Shown here one piece after another: positions 41,575 through 50,635 of a stretch of DNA of 64,000 bases. The stretch is from Anaerolineales bacterium (lineage in GTDB: Bacteria; Chloroflexota; Anaerolineae; Anaerolineales; UBA11579). The stretch lies in the NCBI GenBank assembly GCA_019637805.1, contig JAHBVB010000001.1, forward strand, positions 385,875 to 449,874, in the 5' to 3' direction. The position numbers and the translations under genes are program-made. The notes beneath the pieces are model-generated. The model was not told the DNA's origin. It made no database searches and saw only the letters and a program-made list of their open reading frames with translations. The first letter of the stretch is position 1. Each line of letters begins with the position of its first letter.

Positions 41575-42846
41575 ATGGCTAAAGAACAATCAAAAGGCTG
41601 GCAGCGCCCTTTCTTCCAGGTGTGGACCGGGCAGGCGCTTTCCCTGCTGGGCAGCCAGCTTGTGCAGTTCGCGCTGGTTTGGTATCTAACCCGCCAGACC
41701 GGCTCGGCGACCGTGTTAGCCACAGCCACCCTGGTGGCGATGCTGCCCAACATCCTGCTGGGCCCCTTGGCCGGCTCGTTCGTAGACCGCGGCGACCGCA
41801 AGCGCATCATGATCGTAGCCGACGCGGCGATCGCCTTGGCCACGCTGGCGCTGGCCGGCCTGTTCGCCCTGGGCTGGGTGCAGATCTGGCACATCTATTT
41901 ACTGCTGATGCTGCGCGCCCTGGGCGGCGCCTTCCACAGCCCGGCTTTCAGCGCCTCGACCTCGCTGATGGTGCCCAAGGAGCATTTGCCGCGCGTGCAA
42001 GGCGTCAACCAAATGCTCAACGGCGGCCTGAGCGTGGTGGCCGCCCCGCTGGGCGCCTTCCTGCTGGAGCTCTTGCCGACGCAGGGTGTGTTGGCGATCG
42101 ACCTGGTGACGGCGACGGTTGCCATCCTGGCGCTGCTGCCGGTGCGTATCCCGCAGCCAGAGCGCCAAACCCCGGCCAACGCCGAGAAACCCAGCTTCTG
42201 GAGCGATTTTCGTGACGGTCTGGACTATGTGCTGGGCTGGCCGGGGCTGCTGATCTTGCTGGTGATGTCGATGCTGATCAACGTGCTGTTCAGCCCGGCC
42301 ATTTCCCTGATGCCGCTGCTGGTCAGCCAACATTTCCAGCAGGGCGTCCTGCAGCTGGGCTGGCTGCAGGGCATGTGGGGTTTGGGCATCATCCTGGGCG
42401 GCCTGGTGCTGGGCGTGTGGGGCGGCTTCAAAAAACGGATTTACACCTCACAGATGGGCCTGCTGGGTCTGGGCCTGGCCTTCGGCCTGACCGGCCTGCT
42501 GCCCGCCAGCGGCTTGCAGCCCGCCCTGGGCCTGATCCTGCTGGGCGGTATGATGCTGCCCATGTCCAACGGCTCGTTCTGGGCGGTGATGCAGGCCACC
42601 GTGGACCCCGAGCGCCAGGGGCGGGTCTTCGCCCTGGTGATCAGCCTGGCCAGCGCCATGGCCCCGGTGGGCTTGCTGCTGGCTGGGCCACTGGTGGACC
42701 AGTTCGGCGTGCCGTTCTGGTACATGCTGGCGGGCAGCCTGTGCGCCATTATGGGCATCCTGGGCTTCCTGCACCCCGCCGTACGCAATTTGGAAGCTGG
42801 ACGACCGATCCCCTCTGAGGCGGCCAACGCCTCTAGCAAAGGTTAA
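41575..42846 (+). CDS. MFS efflux transporter, macrolide-efflux (Mef)-like, first copy
   Basis: The 423-residue protein has twelve predicted helices. Its N-terminal pattern is characteristic of the MFS_3/Mef group: RPFFQVWTGQALSLLGS, TGSATVLATATLVAMLP and the loop GPLAGSFVDRGDRKRIMI with the MFS DRxxRK-type signature. Proteins of this group export macrolides or other drugs, or siderophores, using the proton gradient. It follows a leader peptide by three bases and precedes a closely similar second copy by 8 bases. The substrate is not known. Efflux function is inferred from family and regulation. Confidence 0.88.
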   Translation: MAKEQSKGWQRPFFQVWTGQALSLLGSQLVQFALVWYLTRQTGSATVLATATLVAMLPNILLGPLAGSFVDRGDRKRIMIVADAAIALATLALAGLFALGWVQIWHIYLLLMLRALGGAFHSPAFSASTSLMVPKEHLPRVQGVNQMLNGGLSVVAAPLGAFLLELLPTQGVLAIDLVTATVAILALLPVRIPQPERQTPANAEKPSFWSDFRDGLDYVLGWPGLLILLVMSMLINVLFSPAISLMPLLVSQHFQQGVLQLGWLQGMWGLGIILGGLVLGVWGGFKKRIYTSQMGLLGLGLAFGLTGLLPASGLQPALGLILLGGMMLPMSNGSFWAVMQATVDPERQGRVFALVISLASAMAPVGLLLAGPLVDQFGVPFWYMLAGSLCAIMGILGFLHPAVRNLEAGRPIPSEAANASSKG

Positions 42847-42854
42847 TTGCTGTT

Positions 42855-44129
42855 ATGACAACTGAAACCCGCAATCAGTGGAAACGCCCTTTCTTTCAAG
42901 TCTGGATCGGCCAGGCCTTTTCCCTGCTCGGCAGCCAGCTGGTGCAGTTCGCCCTGATCTGGCACCTGACCCGTGAGACCGGTTCGGCCACGGTACTGGC
43001 CACCGCCACGCTGGTGGCGATGCTGCCGATGATCCTGATCGGCCCGCTGGCCGGCTCCGTGGTGGACCGCAGCCAGCGCAAGCGCATCATGATCCTGGCC
43101 GACAGCGGTATCGCCCTGGCCACGCTGGCCCTGGCGGCCCTGTTCGCCTTCGGTCTGGTCGAGGTCTGGCACATCTATGTATTGTTGATGCTGCGTTCGC
43201 TGGGCCAGGCGTTCCATGGTCCGGCGATGACCGCCTCAACCTCGCTGATGGTGCCCAAAGAGCACCTGGCGCGCATCCAAGGCGTCAACCAAATGCTCAA
43301 CGGCGGCCTCAACATCATCTCGGCCCCGCTGGGCGCGCTGCTGCTGGAGCTGCTGCCGATGCAGGGCGTGCTGGCCATCGACGTGGTCACGGCCCTGATC
43401 GCGGTGGTGGCCGTGCTGCCGATCAGCATCCCCCAGCCGGAGCGAAAGCCAAATGGCGCCGACGGCAAGCCGGCCACCTTTTGGGAAGACTTCCGCGAAG
43501 GTTTCCGCTATGTGCTCAGTTGGCCGGGCCTGATGGTGGTGCTGATCATGGCGGCGCTGATCAACTTCCTGCTGACTCCGGCCGGGGCGCTGCTGCCCTT
43601 GCTAATCACCAAGCACTTTGAAAAAGGCGTGATCGAGCTGGGCTGGGTCAATGCGCTGTGGGGCAGCGGCGTGGTGCTGGGCGGCCTGCTGCTGGGCGTG
43701 TGGGGTGGCTTCAAAAAGCGCATCCTGACTGTCTTCAGCGGCCTGGTGTGCCTGGGCCTGGCTGCAGCCGGCATGGGCCTGTTGGCCCCGCAGCACTTCA
43801 CCTGGCTGCTGGCCCTGTTCCTGATCGAAGGCGTGATGGGGCCGGTGGTCAACGGCTCGCTGGGGGCAGTCATGCAGGCCTCGGTAGACCCCAGCCGGCA
43901 GGGCCGCGTCTTCACCCTGCTGACCAGCTTCGCCACCGCCATGACCCCGCTGGGGCTGCTGGTGGCTGGTCCTATCTCGGATGCCTTCGGCATCCAGATC
44001 TGGTATCTGATCGGCGGCGGGCTGTGCGCGCTAATGGGCCTGGCGGGTTTCTTCATCCCCAGTGTAATGAACATTGAAGCCGGCCACCCGCAAGAACTGA
44101 CAAAGCCAATCCCTGAGACCGCGGCGTAA
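42855..44129 (+). CDS. MFS efflux transporter, macrolide-efflux (Mef)-like, second copy
   Basis: A 424-residue paralogue of the preceding gene. The two align along their whole length with long shared stretches (ASTSLMVPKEHL, GVNQMLNGGL, LGVWGGFKKRI), pointing to tandem duplication. Twelve helices and the MFS loop GPLAGSVVDRSQRKRIMI are present. Differences cluster in helix-lining positions, so the copies may differ in substrate or work as a pair. It lies 8 bases after copy one in the same operon and is followed by a strong terminator. Confidence 0.88.
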   Translation: MTTETRNQWKRPFFQVWIGQAFSLLGSQLVQFALIWHLTRETGSATVLATATLVAMLPMILIGPLAGSVVDRSQRKRIMILADSGIALATLALAALFAFGLVEVWHIYVLLMLRSLGQAFHGPAMTASTSLMVPKEHLARIQGVNQMLNGGLNIISAPLGALLLELLPMQGVLAIDVVTALIAVVAVLPISIPQPERKPNGADGKPATFWEDFREGFRYVLSWPGLMVVLIMAALINFLLTPAGALLPLLITKHFEKGVIELGWVNALWGSGVVLGGLLLGVWGGFKKRILTVFSGLVCLGLAAAGMGLLAPQHFTWLLALFLIEGVMGPVVNGSLGAVMQASVDPSRQGRVFTLLTSFATAMTPLGLLVAGPISDAFGIQIWYLIGGGLCALMGLAGFFIPSVMNIEAGHPQELTKPIPETAA

Positions 44130-44153
44130 CCTCTCCTCCGTTGCAGGCTTAAC

Positions 44154-44185
44154 GCAAAAGCGCCCGTGCCGCCGGGCGCTTTTGC
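44154..44185. terminator. bidirectional terminator between the MFS operon and miaB
   Basis: A 13-bp stem (GCAAAAGCGCCCG with its complement) and a six-base loop, with A-rich and T-rich arms, lies between convergent genes and can serve both. Outer bases AACGC/GCGTT extend the pairing. Confidence 0.88.
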
Positions 44186-45549
44186 TATGCGTTGAGGGAA
44201 ATGATCTCGATGGGGATCGGCGCCGGGTGGGTGTCCGGCCGCAGGCGTCCCTGCATGGACCAGGGACCGGTCCAGGTGATCTCCACCGGCAGCAGCTGGC
44301 CGTGCAAGGGCTGCTCTGACTGCACGAAGACCAGCTTGTTGGTCGGCGTGCGGCCCTTCCAGCGGCCCTTGACCTCTTCCTCGAAGAGCACTTCAACCGT
44401 CTCGCCCAGGTAGCGGGCGTTGATCTCGCTCAGAATGGCTTCCTGCTGCTTGTCCAGCGCGTGCAGGCGGGCCAGCTTCTCTGGCTCAGGCACATTGTCA
44501 TCCATGCGGCGGGCAGCCACGGTGCCTTCGCGCTCAGAGTAGCGCGCCAGATGCGCCACGTCCAGCTTTAGCTCGCCCAGCAGGTCATAGGTGGCCTGGA
44601 ACTGCTCGGCGGTCTCGCCGGGGAAGCCGACGATGATGTCGGTGGCGATCGAGACGTTGGGGATGATGGCGCGGATGCGCTCGACCAGGCGGCGGTATTC
44701 GTCCACCGTGTAGCCGCGCTTCATGTTGGCCAGCACCTCATCATGGCCGGCTTGCACCGGCACTTCGATGTGCGGCATGACCTTGGGCAGCTCGGCCACG
44801 GTATGCAGCAATTCATCGGTCATCCAGTTGGGGTGCGAGGTCAGGAAGCGGATGCGCTGCAGGCCGTCCACCTCATGCACCACGCGCAGCAGGTCCGTCA
44901 GGCTGGGCCCGTCGGGCACATCTTTGCCATAGCGGTCCACGATCTGGCCCAGCAGGGTCACTTCGCGCACACCCTGGGCGACCAGGCTGCGGATCTCAGC
45001 CACGATCTCGCCCACAGGGCGGCTGCGTTCCACGCCGCGGCGGTAGGGGATGATGCAAAAGGTGCAGGCATGCGAGCAACCGTAGACGATGGGCACATGG
45101 GCGCTGATCAATTGGTCGCGCTCCTCGGCCGGCAGGCGCAAATCGCCGTCCATGACGGCGAAGCGCTGCTCGGTTTCGGCCAGCTCGATGAAGCGGCTGT
45201 CGTTCTGGGTCAGGTGGGCGACCAGCGGACCGGGGTCAGAGGGCGGCGAGAAAACATCCACAAAAGGCAGCTGCTCGCGCAGGCGTTCCTGCCCCTTGAC
45301 GCCGACCATGCAGCCCATCAGGTTGATGGTCAGGTTGGGGTTTTTCTGCTTGAGCGGCTTGAGCGAAGTGACCTTGCCCATGGCCTTGTCTTCGGCGCTC
45401 TGGCGCACCACGCAGGTGTTAAGCACGATGACCTCGGCGTCCTCGGGGCGCGCAGCGGATTGGTAGCCCAGGCGCTCCAGCGCCGAGGCGACCCGCTGCG
45501 AATCGGCCACATTCATCTGACAGCCTTCGGTCCAGATGTGATATTTCAT
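44185..45549 (-). CDS. miaB: tRNA-2-methylthio-N6-dimethylallyladenosine synthase MiaB
   Basis: MiaB is a radical-SAM methylthiotransferase that adds the 2-methylthio group to i6A37 of tRNAs. The 454-residue chain begins with the UPF0004 domain (WTEGCQMNVADS, NTCVVRQSAEDK, MGCMVG, three cluster cysteines). The radical SAM motif CSHACTFC in GCSHACTFCIIPYRRG follows, and a TRAM domain closes the chain. MtaB and RimO are relatives, but the N-terminus matches MiaB. The ATG at 45549 is chosen: TATAAT lies 10 bases upstream, while the in-frame codons back to 45627 belong to the divergent gene region. It diverges from the C39/TPR gene. Confidence 0.93.
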   Translation of the reverse strand: MKYHIWTEGCQMNVADSQRVASALERLGYQSAARPEDAEVIVLNTCVVRQSAEDKAMGKVTSLKPLKQKNPNLTINLMGCMVGVKGQERLREQLPFVDVFSPPSDPGPLVAHLTQNDSRFIELAETEQRFAVMDGDLRLPAEERDQLISAHVPIVYGCSHACTFCIIPYRRGVERSRPVGEIVAEIRSLVAQGVREVTLLGQIVDRYGKDVPDGPSLTDLLRVVHEVDGLQRIRFLTSHPNWMTDELLHTVAELPKVMPHIEVPVQAGHDEVLANMKRGYTVDEYRRLVERIRAIIPNVSIATDIIVGFPGETAEQFQATYDLLGELKLDVAHLARYSEREGTVAARRMDDNVPEPEKLARLHALDKQQEAILSEINARYLGETVEVLFEEEVKGRWKGRTPTNKLVFVQSEQPLHGQLLPVEITWTGPWSMQGRLRPDTHPAPIPIEIISLNA

Positions 45550-45635
45550 AAGAGGCTGAATTATACAGCGCAGGACAGGCCGCCGCCAATCTGCCTTTAA
45601 CCTCGGGCGCGTCAGGCTTCGGTACAATGACTGCC

Positions 45636-46850
45636 ATGCAGCTGCGTCGTCGCTGGCCCTTGATCCTGGTCGCCCTGATCGTCCTCCCCATGCTGGTCTA
45701 CCAAATCCCCTGGGTGAAAACCCGGCTGGAATGGCGCCTGGACCTGGCGCAGGTCTTCGTGCGCAGCCGGCTCAACCCGGTAGGCGAGCTGCCGCCGCCG
45801 CAGATCGCCAGCTCCAGCCCAGAGGTGGAGGTGCGTCCCAGCGCCACAGCGCTGCCGCCCAGCCCCACTCCGCTGGCCACGCCCACCCCCTTGCCGCCGA
45901 ACTTCATTCTGACCCCGCCGGCGCATGAAACCCAGGGGCCGAACAACTGCGGCCCGGCCACGCTGGCCATGTACCTGCGCTACTACGGCTGGGGCGGCGA
46001 CCAATACACCATCTCAGACGAGATCAAACCGATCTCAGCGGACCGCAATGTGAACGTGGACGAGCTGGACTATTACATCCGCACCCGCGCCGGCTGGCTG
46101 AGCACCCTTTTCCGGGTGGACGGCAGTATTACTCTGCTGAAGCAGCTGCTGGCGGCCGGGCTGCCCGTCATGGTGGAAAAGGGCCACATCATCGAGATCG
46201 ACTACCTGCTGAACGACGACTACTGGAATGGGCACTACGCTCTGTTGACGGGCTACGACGACGCCAGCGGCGAATTCATCTACCAGGACAGCTACAACGG
46301 CCCGAACCAACGCATGGGGTACGCGGAGCTGGACATGTGGTGGCAGCAGTTCAACCGGGTGTACACGCTGGTCTACACGCCGGACCGGGAAGCCGATGTG
46401 CAAGCCATCCTGGGGGCGGACTGGGATGCGCAGGCCAACCGCCAAAACGCGATGGTAACGGCGCAGTTAGAAGTGGAAAGCCACCCAGAGAACGCCTTCG
46501 CCTGGTTCAACCTGGGTATGAACCAGGTCTACTTTGGCGAATTCAACGCGGCGGCGGCCTCGTTCGACCAGGCCCGACTGATCGGCCTGCCGATGCGCAT
46601 GCTGCGCTACCAGTTCGGGCCTTTCTTCGCCTACTACCACACCAACCGGCAGGACGACCTGAACCAACTGGTGGACTATGCGCTGGCGATCACGCCCAAC
46701 TCGGAAGACGTGCTGATCTGGCGCGGCTGGGCGCTGCACAAGGAAGGCAACATCAACGCCGCCATCCAGCAGTTCCGCCTGGCGCAGGAAGCCAATCCCA
46801 AGTCGATCTACACCGGTCCGGCACTGACTTCGCTAGGCGCCACCCCTTAA
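45636..46850 (+). CDS. membrane-anchored C39-like peptidase with TPR repeats
   Basis: The chain has an N-terminal membrane anchor (LILVALIVLPMLVYQI) and a short proline-rich spacer (PPSPTPLATPTPLPPN). A papain-like C39 domain follows with the Gln/Cys motif QGPNNCGPATLAMYL and the His in GHYALLTGYDD, then Asp in YQDSYNG. The C-terminal 130 residues are TPR helices (NAFAWFNLGMNQVYFGEFNA, INAAIQQFRLAQEANP). It should sit outside the membrane and cleave or bind peptides, possibly like bacteriocin-processing C39 enzymes, but it is not fused to an ABC exporter. The ATG at 45636 is used: TACAAT ends 7 bases before it, whereas the ATG at 45627 overlaps that hexamer. Confidence 0.85.
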   Translation: MQLRRRWPLILVALIVLPMLVYQIPWVKTRLEWRLDLAQVFVRSRLNPVGELPPPQIASSSPEVEVRPSATALPPSPTPLATPTPLPPNFILTPPAHETQGPNNCGPATLAMYLRYYGWGGDQYTISDEIKPISADRNVNVDELDYYIRTRAGWLSTLFRVDGSITLLKQLLAAGLPVMVEKGHIIEIDYLLNDDYWNGHYALLTGYDDASGEFIYQDSYNGPNQRMGYAELDMWWQQFNRVYTLVYTPDREADVQAILGADWDAQANRQNAMVTAQLEVESHPENAFAWFNLGMNQVYFGEFNAAAASFDQARLIGLPMRMLRYQFGPFFAYYHTNRQDDLNQLVDYALAITPNSEDVLIWRGWALHKEGNINAAIQQFRLAQEANPKSIYTGPALTSLGATP

Positions 46851-46958
46851 GCCAGCAACCCGCTCAGTTCTTATCGGCACCCGCCAGGAAACCTGCCAGA
46901 CCGGGCTGATCTGGCTATTAACCCTTTGTAAGAAAGCCGGCTTTGCGCCAGCAGCTTC

Positions 46959-46987
46959 TTGACTGGCTCTCTGGCGCTTGTTAAAAT
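46959..46987 (+). promoter_or_regulatory. promoter of the hrcA-grpE-dnaK-dnaJ operon
   Basis: TTGACT (46959-46964) and TAAAAT (46982-46987) are separated by 17 bases. The start site would be near 46994, placing the CIRCE operator right at the beginning of the transcript. Confidence 0.75.
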
Positions 46988-47002
46988 GGCTATTGGCCTT
47001 AT

Positions 47003-47029
47003 TTAGCACTCTCGAACCGAGAGTGCTAA
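47003..47029 (+). promoter_or_regulatory. CIRCE operator (HrcA binding site) of the hrcA operon
   Basis: Perfect match to TTAGCACTC-N9-GAGTGCTAA. HrcA binds it as a dimer and represses the operon until heat or misfolded protein draws away GroEL. It lies 15 bases before the proposed hrcA ATG. Confidence 0.97.
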
Positions 47030-47044
47030 ATATTGCGACAAACC

Positions 47045-48124
47045 ATGAAAGAACTAAGCGAACGCCAAAAACTGATCCTGGGTCTGATCGTGCAGGACTA
47101 TGTGGAAGCCGCCCAGCCGGTGGGTTCCAAACGCCTGGTGGACTATTACGGGCTGGACGTCAGCTCCGCCACCGTGCGCAACGAAATGGCCGAGCTGACC
47201 GAGAGCGGCTTTTTGCGCCAGCCTTTCACCTCAGCCGGGCGCGTGCCCACCGAGGAGGGCTTCCGTTTCTTCGTCGGCGAGCTGATGCACCGCCAGGAGC
47301 TGCCTGCCTCGATCAAGCACACCATCAGCCACCAGTTCTACCAGGCCCGCCATGAAGTGCAGCAGTGGATGCGCCTGGCTGCTTCTGTGCTGGCCAGCCA
47401 ATCACGCGCCGCGGCGCTGATCACGCTGCCGCAGTCGCAGCAGGTGCGCTTCAAGCACCTGGAGTTGATCCTTACTTCAGGACGCCAGGTATTGATGATC
47501 ATGGTGCTGGAGAGCGGGCAAGTGCTGCAGCAGATGCTGGCGCTTAAGGAATCCTTTTCGCAGGAACGCCTGAGCAGCATTGCCGACCAGCTCAACGGCT
47601 TGCTGCGCGGCCAGGCTGTGGAAGAAATGACGCCGCCGCCCGAGGAACTGGGCACGCTGGCCGCCGAGGTCTTCCGCCTGGTAGGCACTGAGCTGCTGCG
47701 CCTGACCAACGGGCACGCCGGCGAGGTCTACCACGACGGCTGGACCAATGTGCTCTCTGAGCCGGAGTTCAGCGAGGGCGATGCCGCCCAGCGCGCCCTG
47801 CGCGTGCTGGAGGAACGGCCGCTGCTGGAGAACCTGCTGACCGAAGTGATGAGCGAAAGCCAGATCGGCGGCGTGCAGGTGCTGATCGGCGGCGAAGGCC
47901 GCTGGGAGCAACTGCACGACTTCTCGCTGGTGCTGGCGCGCTACGGCGCTCCGGGCACCGCCAGCGGTTACCTGGGCGTACTGGGGCCGATCCGTATGGC
48001 CTACGGCCGCGCCGTCTCGACTGTGGATTATGTAGCCGGGCTGCTCAGCGAAGTGGTCTCTGGTTCAATGACCAGTGGTTCAATGAGCAGCGGCTCGATG
48101 ACCAGCACCAAATCGAAGGAATAG
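47045..48124 (+). CDS. hrcA: heat-inducible transcription repressor HrcA
   Basis: HrcA represses chaperone operons by binding CIRCE and depends on GroEL for folding. The 359-residue product begins with a winged-helix domain (LSERQKLILGLIVQDYVE, then SSATVRNEMAELTESGFL and QPFTSAGRVPTEEGFRFFV, all typical). The inducible GAF-like domain ends with GVLGPIRMAYGRAVSTVDYV. The C-terminal tail is a low-complexity repeat of SGSMTSGSMSSG. I prefer ATG 47045; a TTG at 47033 is in frame. It is first in the operon and is autoregulated by the CIRCE just upstream. Confidence 0.96.
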   Translation: MKELSERQKLILGLIVQDYVEAAQPVGSKRLVDYYGLDVSSATVRNEMAELTESGFLRQPFTSAGRVPTEEGFRFFVGELMHRQELPASIKHTISHQFYQARHEVQQWMRLAASVLASQSRAAALITLPQSQQVRFKHLELILTSGRQVLMIMVLESGQVLQQMLALKESFSQERLSSIADQLNGLLRGQAVEEMTPPPEELGTLAAEVFRLVGTELLRLTNGHAGEVYHDGWTNVLSEPEFSEGDAAQRALRVLEERPLLENLLTEVMSESQIGGVQVLIGGEGRWEQLHDFSLVLARYGAPGTASGYLGVLGPIRMAYGRAVSTVDYVAGLLSEVVSGSMTSGSMSSGSMTSTKSKE

Positions 48125-48129
48125 ACATT

Positions 48130-48645
48130 ATGGAAGAAACCCAAGAACAACACCCCGAACAAGCCGGCGAGGAGCAGGCCGAGCTGACTGCGCTGCAGGC
48201 GCAGTTGGCCGAGGCCGAAGCGCTGGCGGCCCAGAACCTGGAGGGCTGGCAGCGCGCCCAGGCCGAGTTCGCCAACTACAAGAAGCGCCAAAGCCGCGAC
48301 CAGGAAATGCAAGCCGCAGATATCCGCGGCCGGGTCTTCCAGCGTTTTCTGGAAGTCAGTGATGATCTGGAACTGGCGCTGAAGGCGCGCCCACAGGACG
48401 GCGAAGGCGCCGCCTGGGCGCAGGGTATCGAGCTGATCTACCAGAAGCTGATGACCTACCTGCAGGCCGAGGGTTTGACACGGGTCTACCCGCTGGGGGA
48501 AACCTTCGACCCCAACCTGCACGAAGCCCTGAGCCAGGAAGAAAACAGTGAATACCAGAGCGGCACGGTCAGCGAAGTGCTGCGCCCCGGCTACCTGCTG
48601 GGCGAGCGCGTGCTGCGCCCTGCCGTGGTGAAAGTCGCAAAATAA
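48130..48645 (+). CDS. grpE: nucleotide exchange factor GrpE
   Basis: GrpE releases ADP from DnaK. The 171-residue protein has an acidic coiled N-terminus, the central ANYKKRQSRDQEMQAA segment, and the C-terminal beta domain with TFDPNLHEAL and SEVLRPGYLLGERVLRPAVV. The stop of hrcA is only 5 bases upstream and dnaK begins 18 bases downstream. Standard length and order. Confidence 0.96.
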   Translation: MEETQEQHPEQAGEEQAELTALQAQLAEAEALAAQNLEGWQRAQAEFANYKKRQSRDQEMQAADIRGRVFQRFLEVSDDLELALKARPQDGEGAAWAQGIELIYQKLMTYLQAEGLTRVYPLGETFDPNLHEALSQEENSEYQSGTVSEVLRPGYLLGERVLRPAVVKVAK

Positions 48646-48663
48646 TTCGAGGAGAGAGCAATT

Positions 48664-50562
48664 ATGGCAAAAATCATTGGCATTGACTTGGGCACCACCA
48701 ACTCGGTAGGCGCCGTGATGGAAGGCGGCGAGCCGGTGGTGATCCCCACCGCCGAAGGCGACCGGCTGGTGCCCTCGGTAGTGGCGATCAACAAGAATGG
48801 CGAACGCCTGGTGGGCCGCGCCGCCCGCAACCAAGCGGTGGTCAACCCGGAGAACACGATCTATTCGATCAAGCGTTTTATGGGCCGCAAGTACGATGAC
48901 CCCGAGACCGCCAAGGCGCTGGAAGTGGTGCCCTACAAGATCGAGAAGGGCGGCAACGACGGCATTGAAGTGCAACTGGGCGGCAAGCAATACACGCCGC
49001 CAGAAGTCTCGGCGATGATCCTGGCCAAGATCAAGGCCGACGCTGAAGCCTACCTGGGCGAAACGGTGACCCAGGCCGTGATCACCGTGCCCGCCTACTT
49101 CAACGATGCCCAGCGCAACGCCACCAAGGACGCCGGCAAGATCGCTGGCCTGGAAGTGCTGCGCATCATCAACGAACCTACCGCCTCTTCCCTGGCCTAT
49201 GGCCTGGACAAGAAGAAGAACGAGATCATCGCCGTCTACGACCTGGGCGGCGGCACCTTCGACATTTCGATCCTCGACGTGGGCGACGGCGTCTTCCAGG
49301 TGCGCAGCACCTCGGGCGACACTTTCCTGGGCGGCGACGATTTCGACCATCGCATCATCAACTACCTGGCGGATGAGTTCCAGAAAGAGCAGGGCATCGA
49401 TCTGCGCAACGACCGCCAGTCGCTGCAGCGCCTGAAGGAAGCCGCCGAAAAGGCCAAGATCGAACTGTCCACCCTGCAGCAGACCGAGATCAACCTGCCT
49501 TATGTCACCGCAGACGCCTCCGGCCCCAAGCACCTGGTCACGCAGCTGACCCGCGCCAAGCTGGAGCAGCTGACCGGCGACCTGATCGAGCGCTCGCTGG
49601 GGCCGGTGCGCCAGGCTTTGAAGGACGCCGACCTGCAGCCCAGCGAGATCAATGAAGTGGTGCTGGTGGGCGGCATGACGCGCATGCCCGCCGTGCAGGA
49701 AGCGGTCAAGAAGCTCTTCGGCAAGGAACCGCACCGCGGCGTGAACCCGGACGAGGTCGTCGCTATCGGGGCGGCGATCCAGGCCGGCGTATTGGGCGGC
49801 GACGTCAAGGACATCCTGCTGCTGGACGTGACCCCGCTGACCCTGTCCATCGAAACCCTGGGTGGGGTGGCCACGCCGCTGATCGAGCGTAACACCACCA
49901 TCCCGACCCGCAAGAGCCAGATCTTCTCCACGGCGGCGGACAACCAAAACCAGGTGGAGGTCAACGTGCTGCAGGGCGAGCGCCCCATGGCGGCGGACAA
50001 CAAGTCACTGGGCAAGTTCGTGCTGGACGGCATCCCGCCCGCGCCGCGCGGCGTGCCGCAGATCGAAGTGACCTTTGACATTGACGCCAACGGCATCCTC
50101 AACGTGACCGCCGCGGATAAAGCCACCGGCAAGAGCCAGCACATCACCATCACCGCCTCCTCCGGCCTGTCGGACACCGAAGTCGAGCGTATGCGCAAAG
50201 AAGCTGAAAGCCACGCCGAAGACGACAAGAAACGCCGCGAGCTGGTGGAAGCCCGCAACAACGGCGACAGCGCGGCCTACACGGCCGAAAAGGCTGTGAA
50301 GGACCTGGGCGACAAAGTCACCGCGGAACGCAAGCAAGAGATCGAAGACGCGGTGGCCAAGGTGCGCGCCGCCCTGGCGGGTGAAGACTCGGCGGCGATC
50401 AACGCCGCCAGCGAAGCCCTGATGGAACTGGTGCAGAAACTGGGCGCTGAAGCCTACCAGCAAGCCGGCCCAGCCGCCGAGGGCGACGCCGGAACGGGCA
50501 ATGGCTCCTCCGGCGAAGATGATGTGGTCGAGGGTGAGTTCAAAGAGGCAAGTGATCAGTAA
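48664..50562 (+). CDS. dnaK: molecular chaperone DnaK (Hsp70)
   Basis: DnaK is the ATP-driven Hsp70. The 632-residue chain carries the phosphate-1 motif [13 protein letters not shown], the connect motif [14 protein letters not shown], the adenosine motif [14 protein letters not shown] and the substrate domain around [17 protein letters not shown]. The acidic C-terminal end is [21 protein letters not shown] precedes the ATG. It is transcribed with hrcA and grpE under CIRCE control; dnaJ follows after 73 bases. Confidence 0.98.
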   Translation: MAKIIGIDLGTTNSVGAVMEGGEPVVIPTAEGDRLVPSVVAINKNGERLVGRAARNQAVVNPENTIYSIKRFMGRKYDDPETAKALEVVPYKIEKGGNDGIEVQLGGKQYTPPEVSAMILAKIKADAEAYLGETVTQAVITVPAYFNDAQRNATKDAGKIAGLEVLRIINEPTASSLAYGLDKKKNEIIAVYDLGGGTFDISILDVGDGVFQVRSTSGDTFLGGDDFDHRIINYLADEFQKEQGIDLRNDRQSLQRLKEAAEKAKIELSTLQQTEINLPYVTADASGPKHLVTQLTRAKLEQLTGDLIERSLGPVRQALKDADLQPSEINEVVLVGGMTRMPAVQEAVKKLFGKEPHRGVNPDEVVAIGAAIQAGVLGGDVKDILLLDVTPLTLSIETLGGVATPLIERNTTIPTRKSQIFSTAADNQNQVEVNVLQGERPMAADNKSLGKFVLDGIPPAPRGVPQIEVTFDIDANGILNVTAADKATGKSQHITITASSGLSDTEVERMRKEAESHAEDDKKRRELVEARNNGDSAAYTAEKAVKDLGDKVTAERKQEIEDAVAKVRAALAGEDSAAINAASEALMELVQKLGAEAYQQAGPAAEGDAGTGNGSSGEDDVVEGEFKEASDQ

Positions 50563-50635
50563 TCAGGAAACTGTGACAGGGCAGTGGCCACGGCCATTTA
50601 CACCTGATCCCTAATTCCTGATCCCTGCGCATACC

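Noticed and set aside
48028-49947. Long open frame of over 600 codons antisense to grpE and dnaK
   Set aside because: It is an antisense shadow of highly conserved GC-rich genes; its translation is low-complexity (His, Gln, Val, Gly rich) with no recognisable domain.
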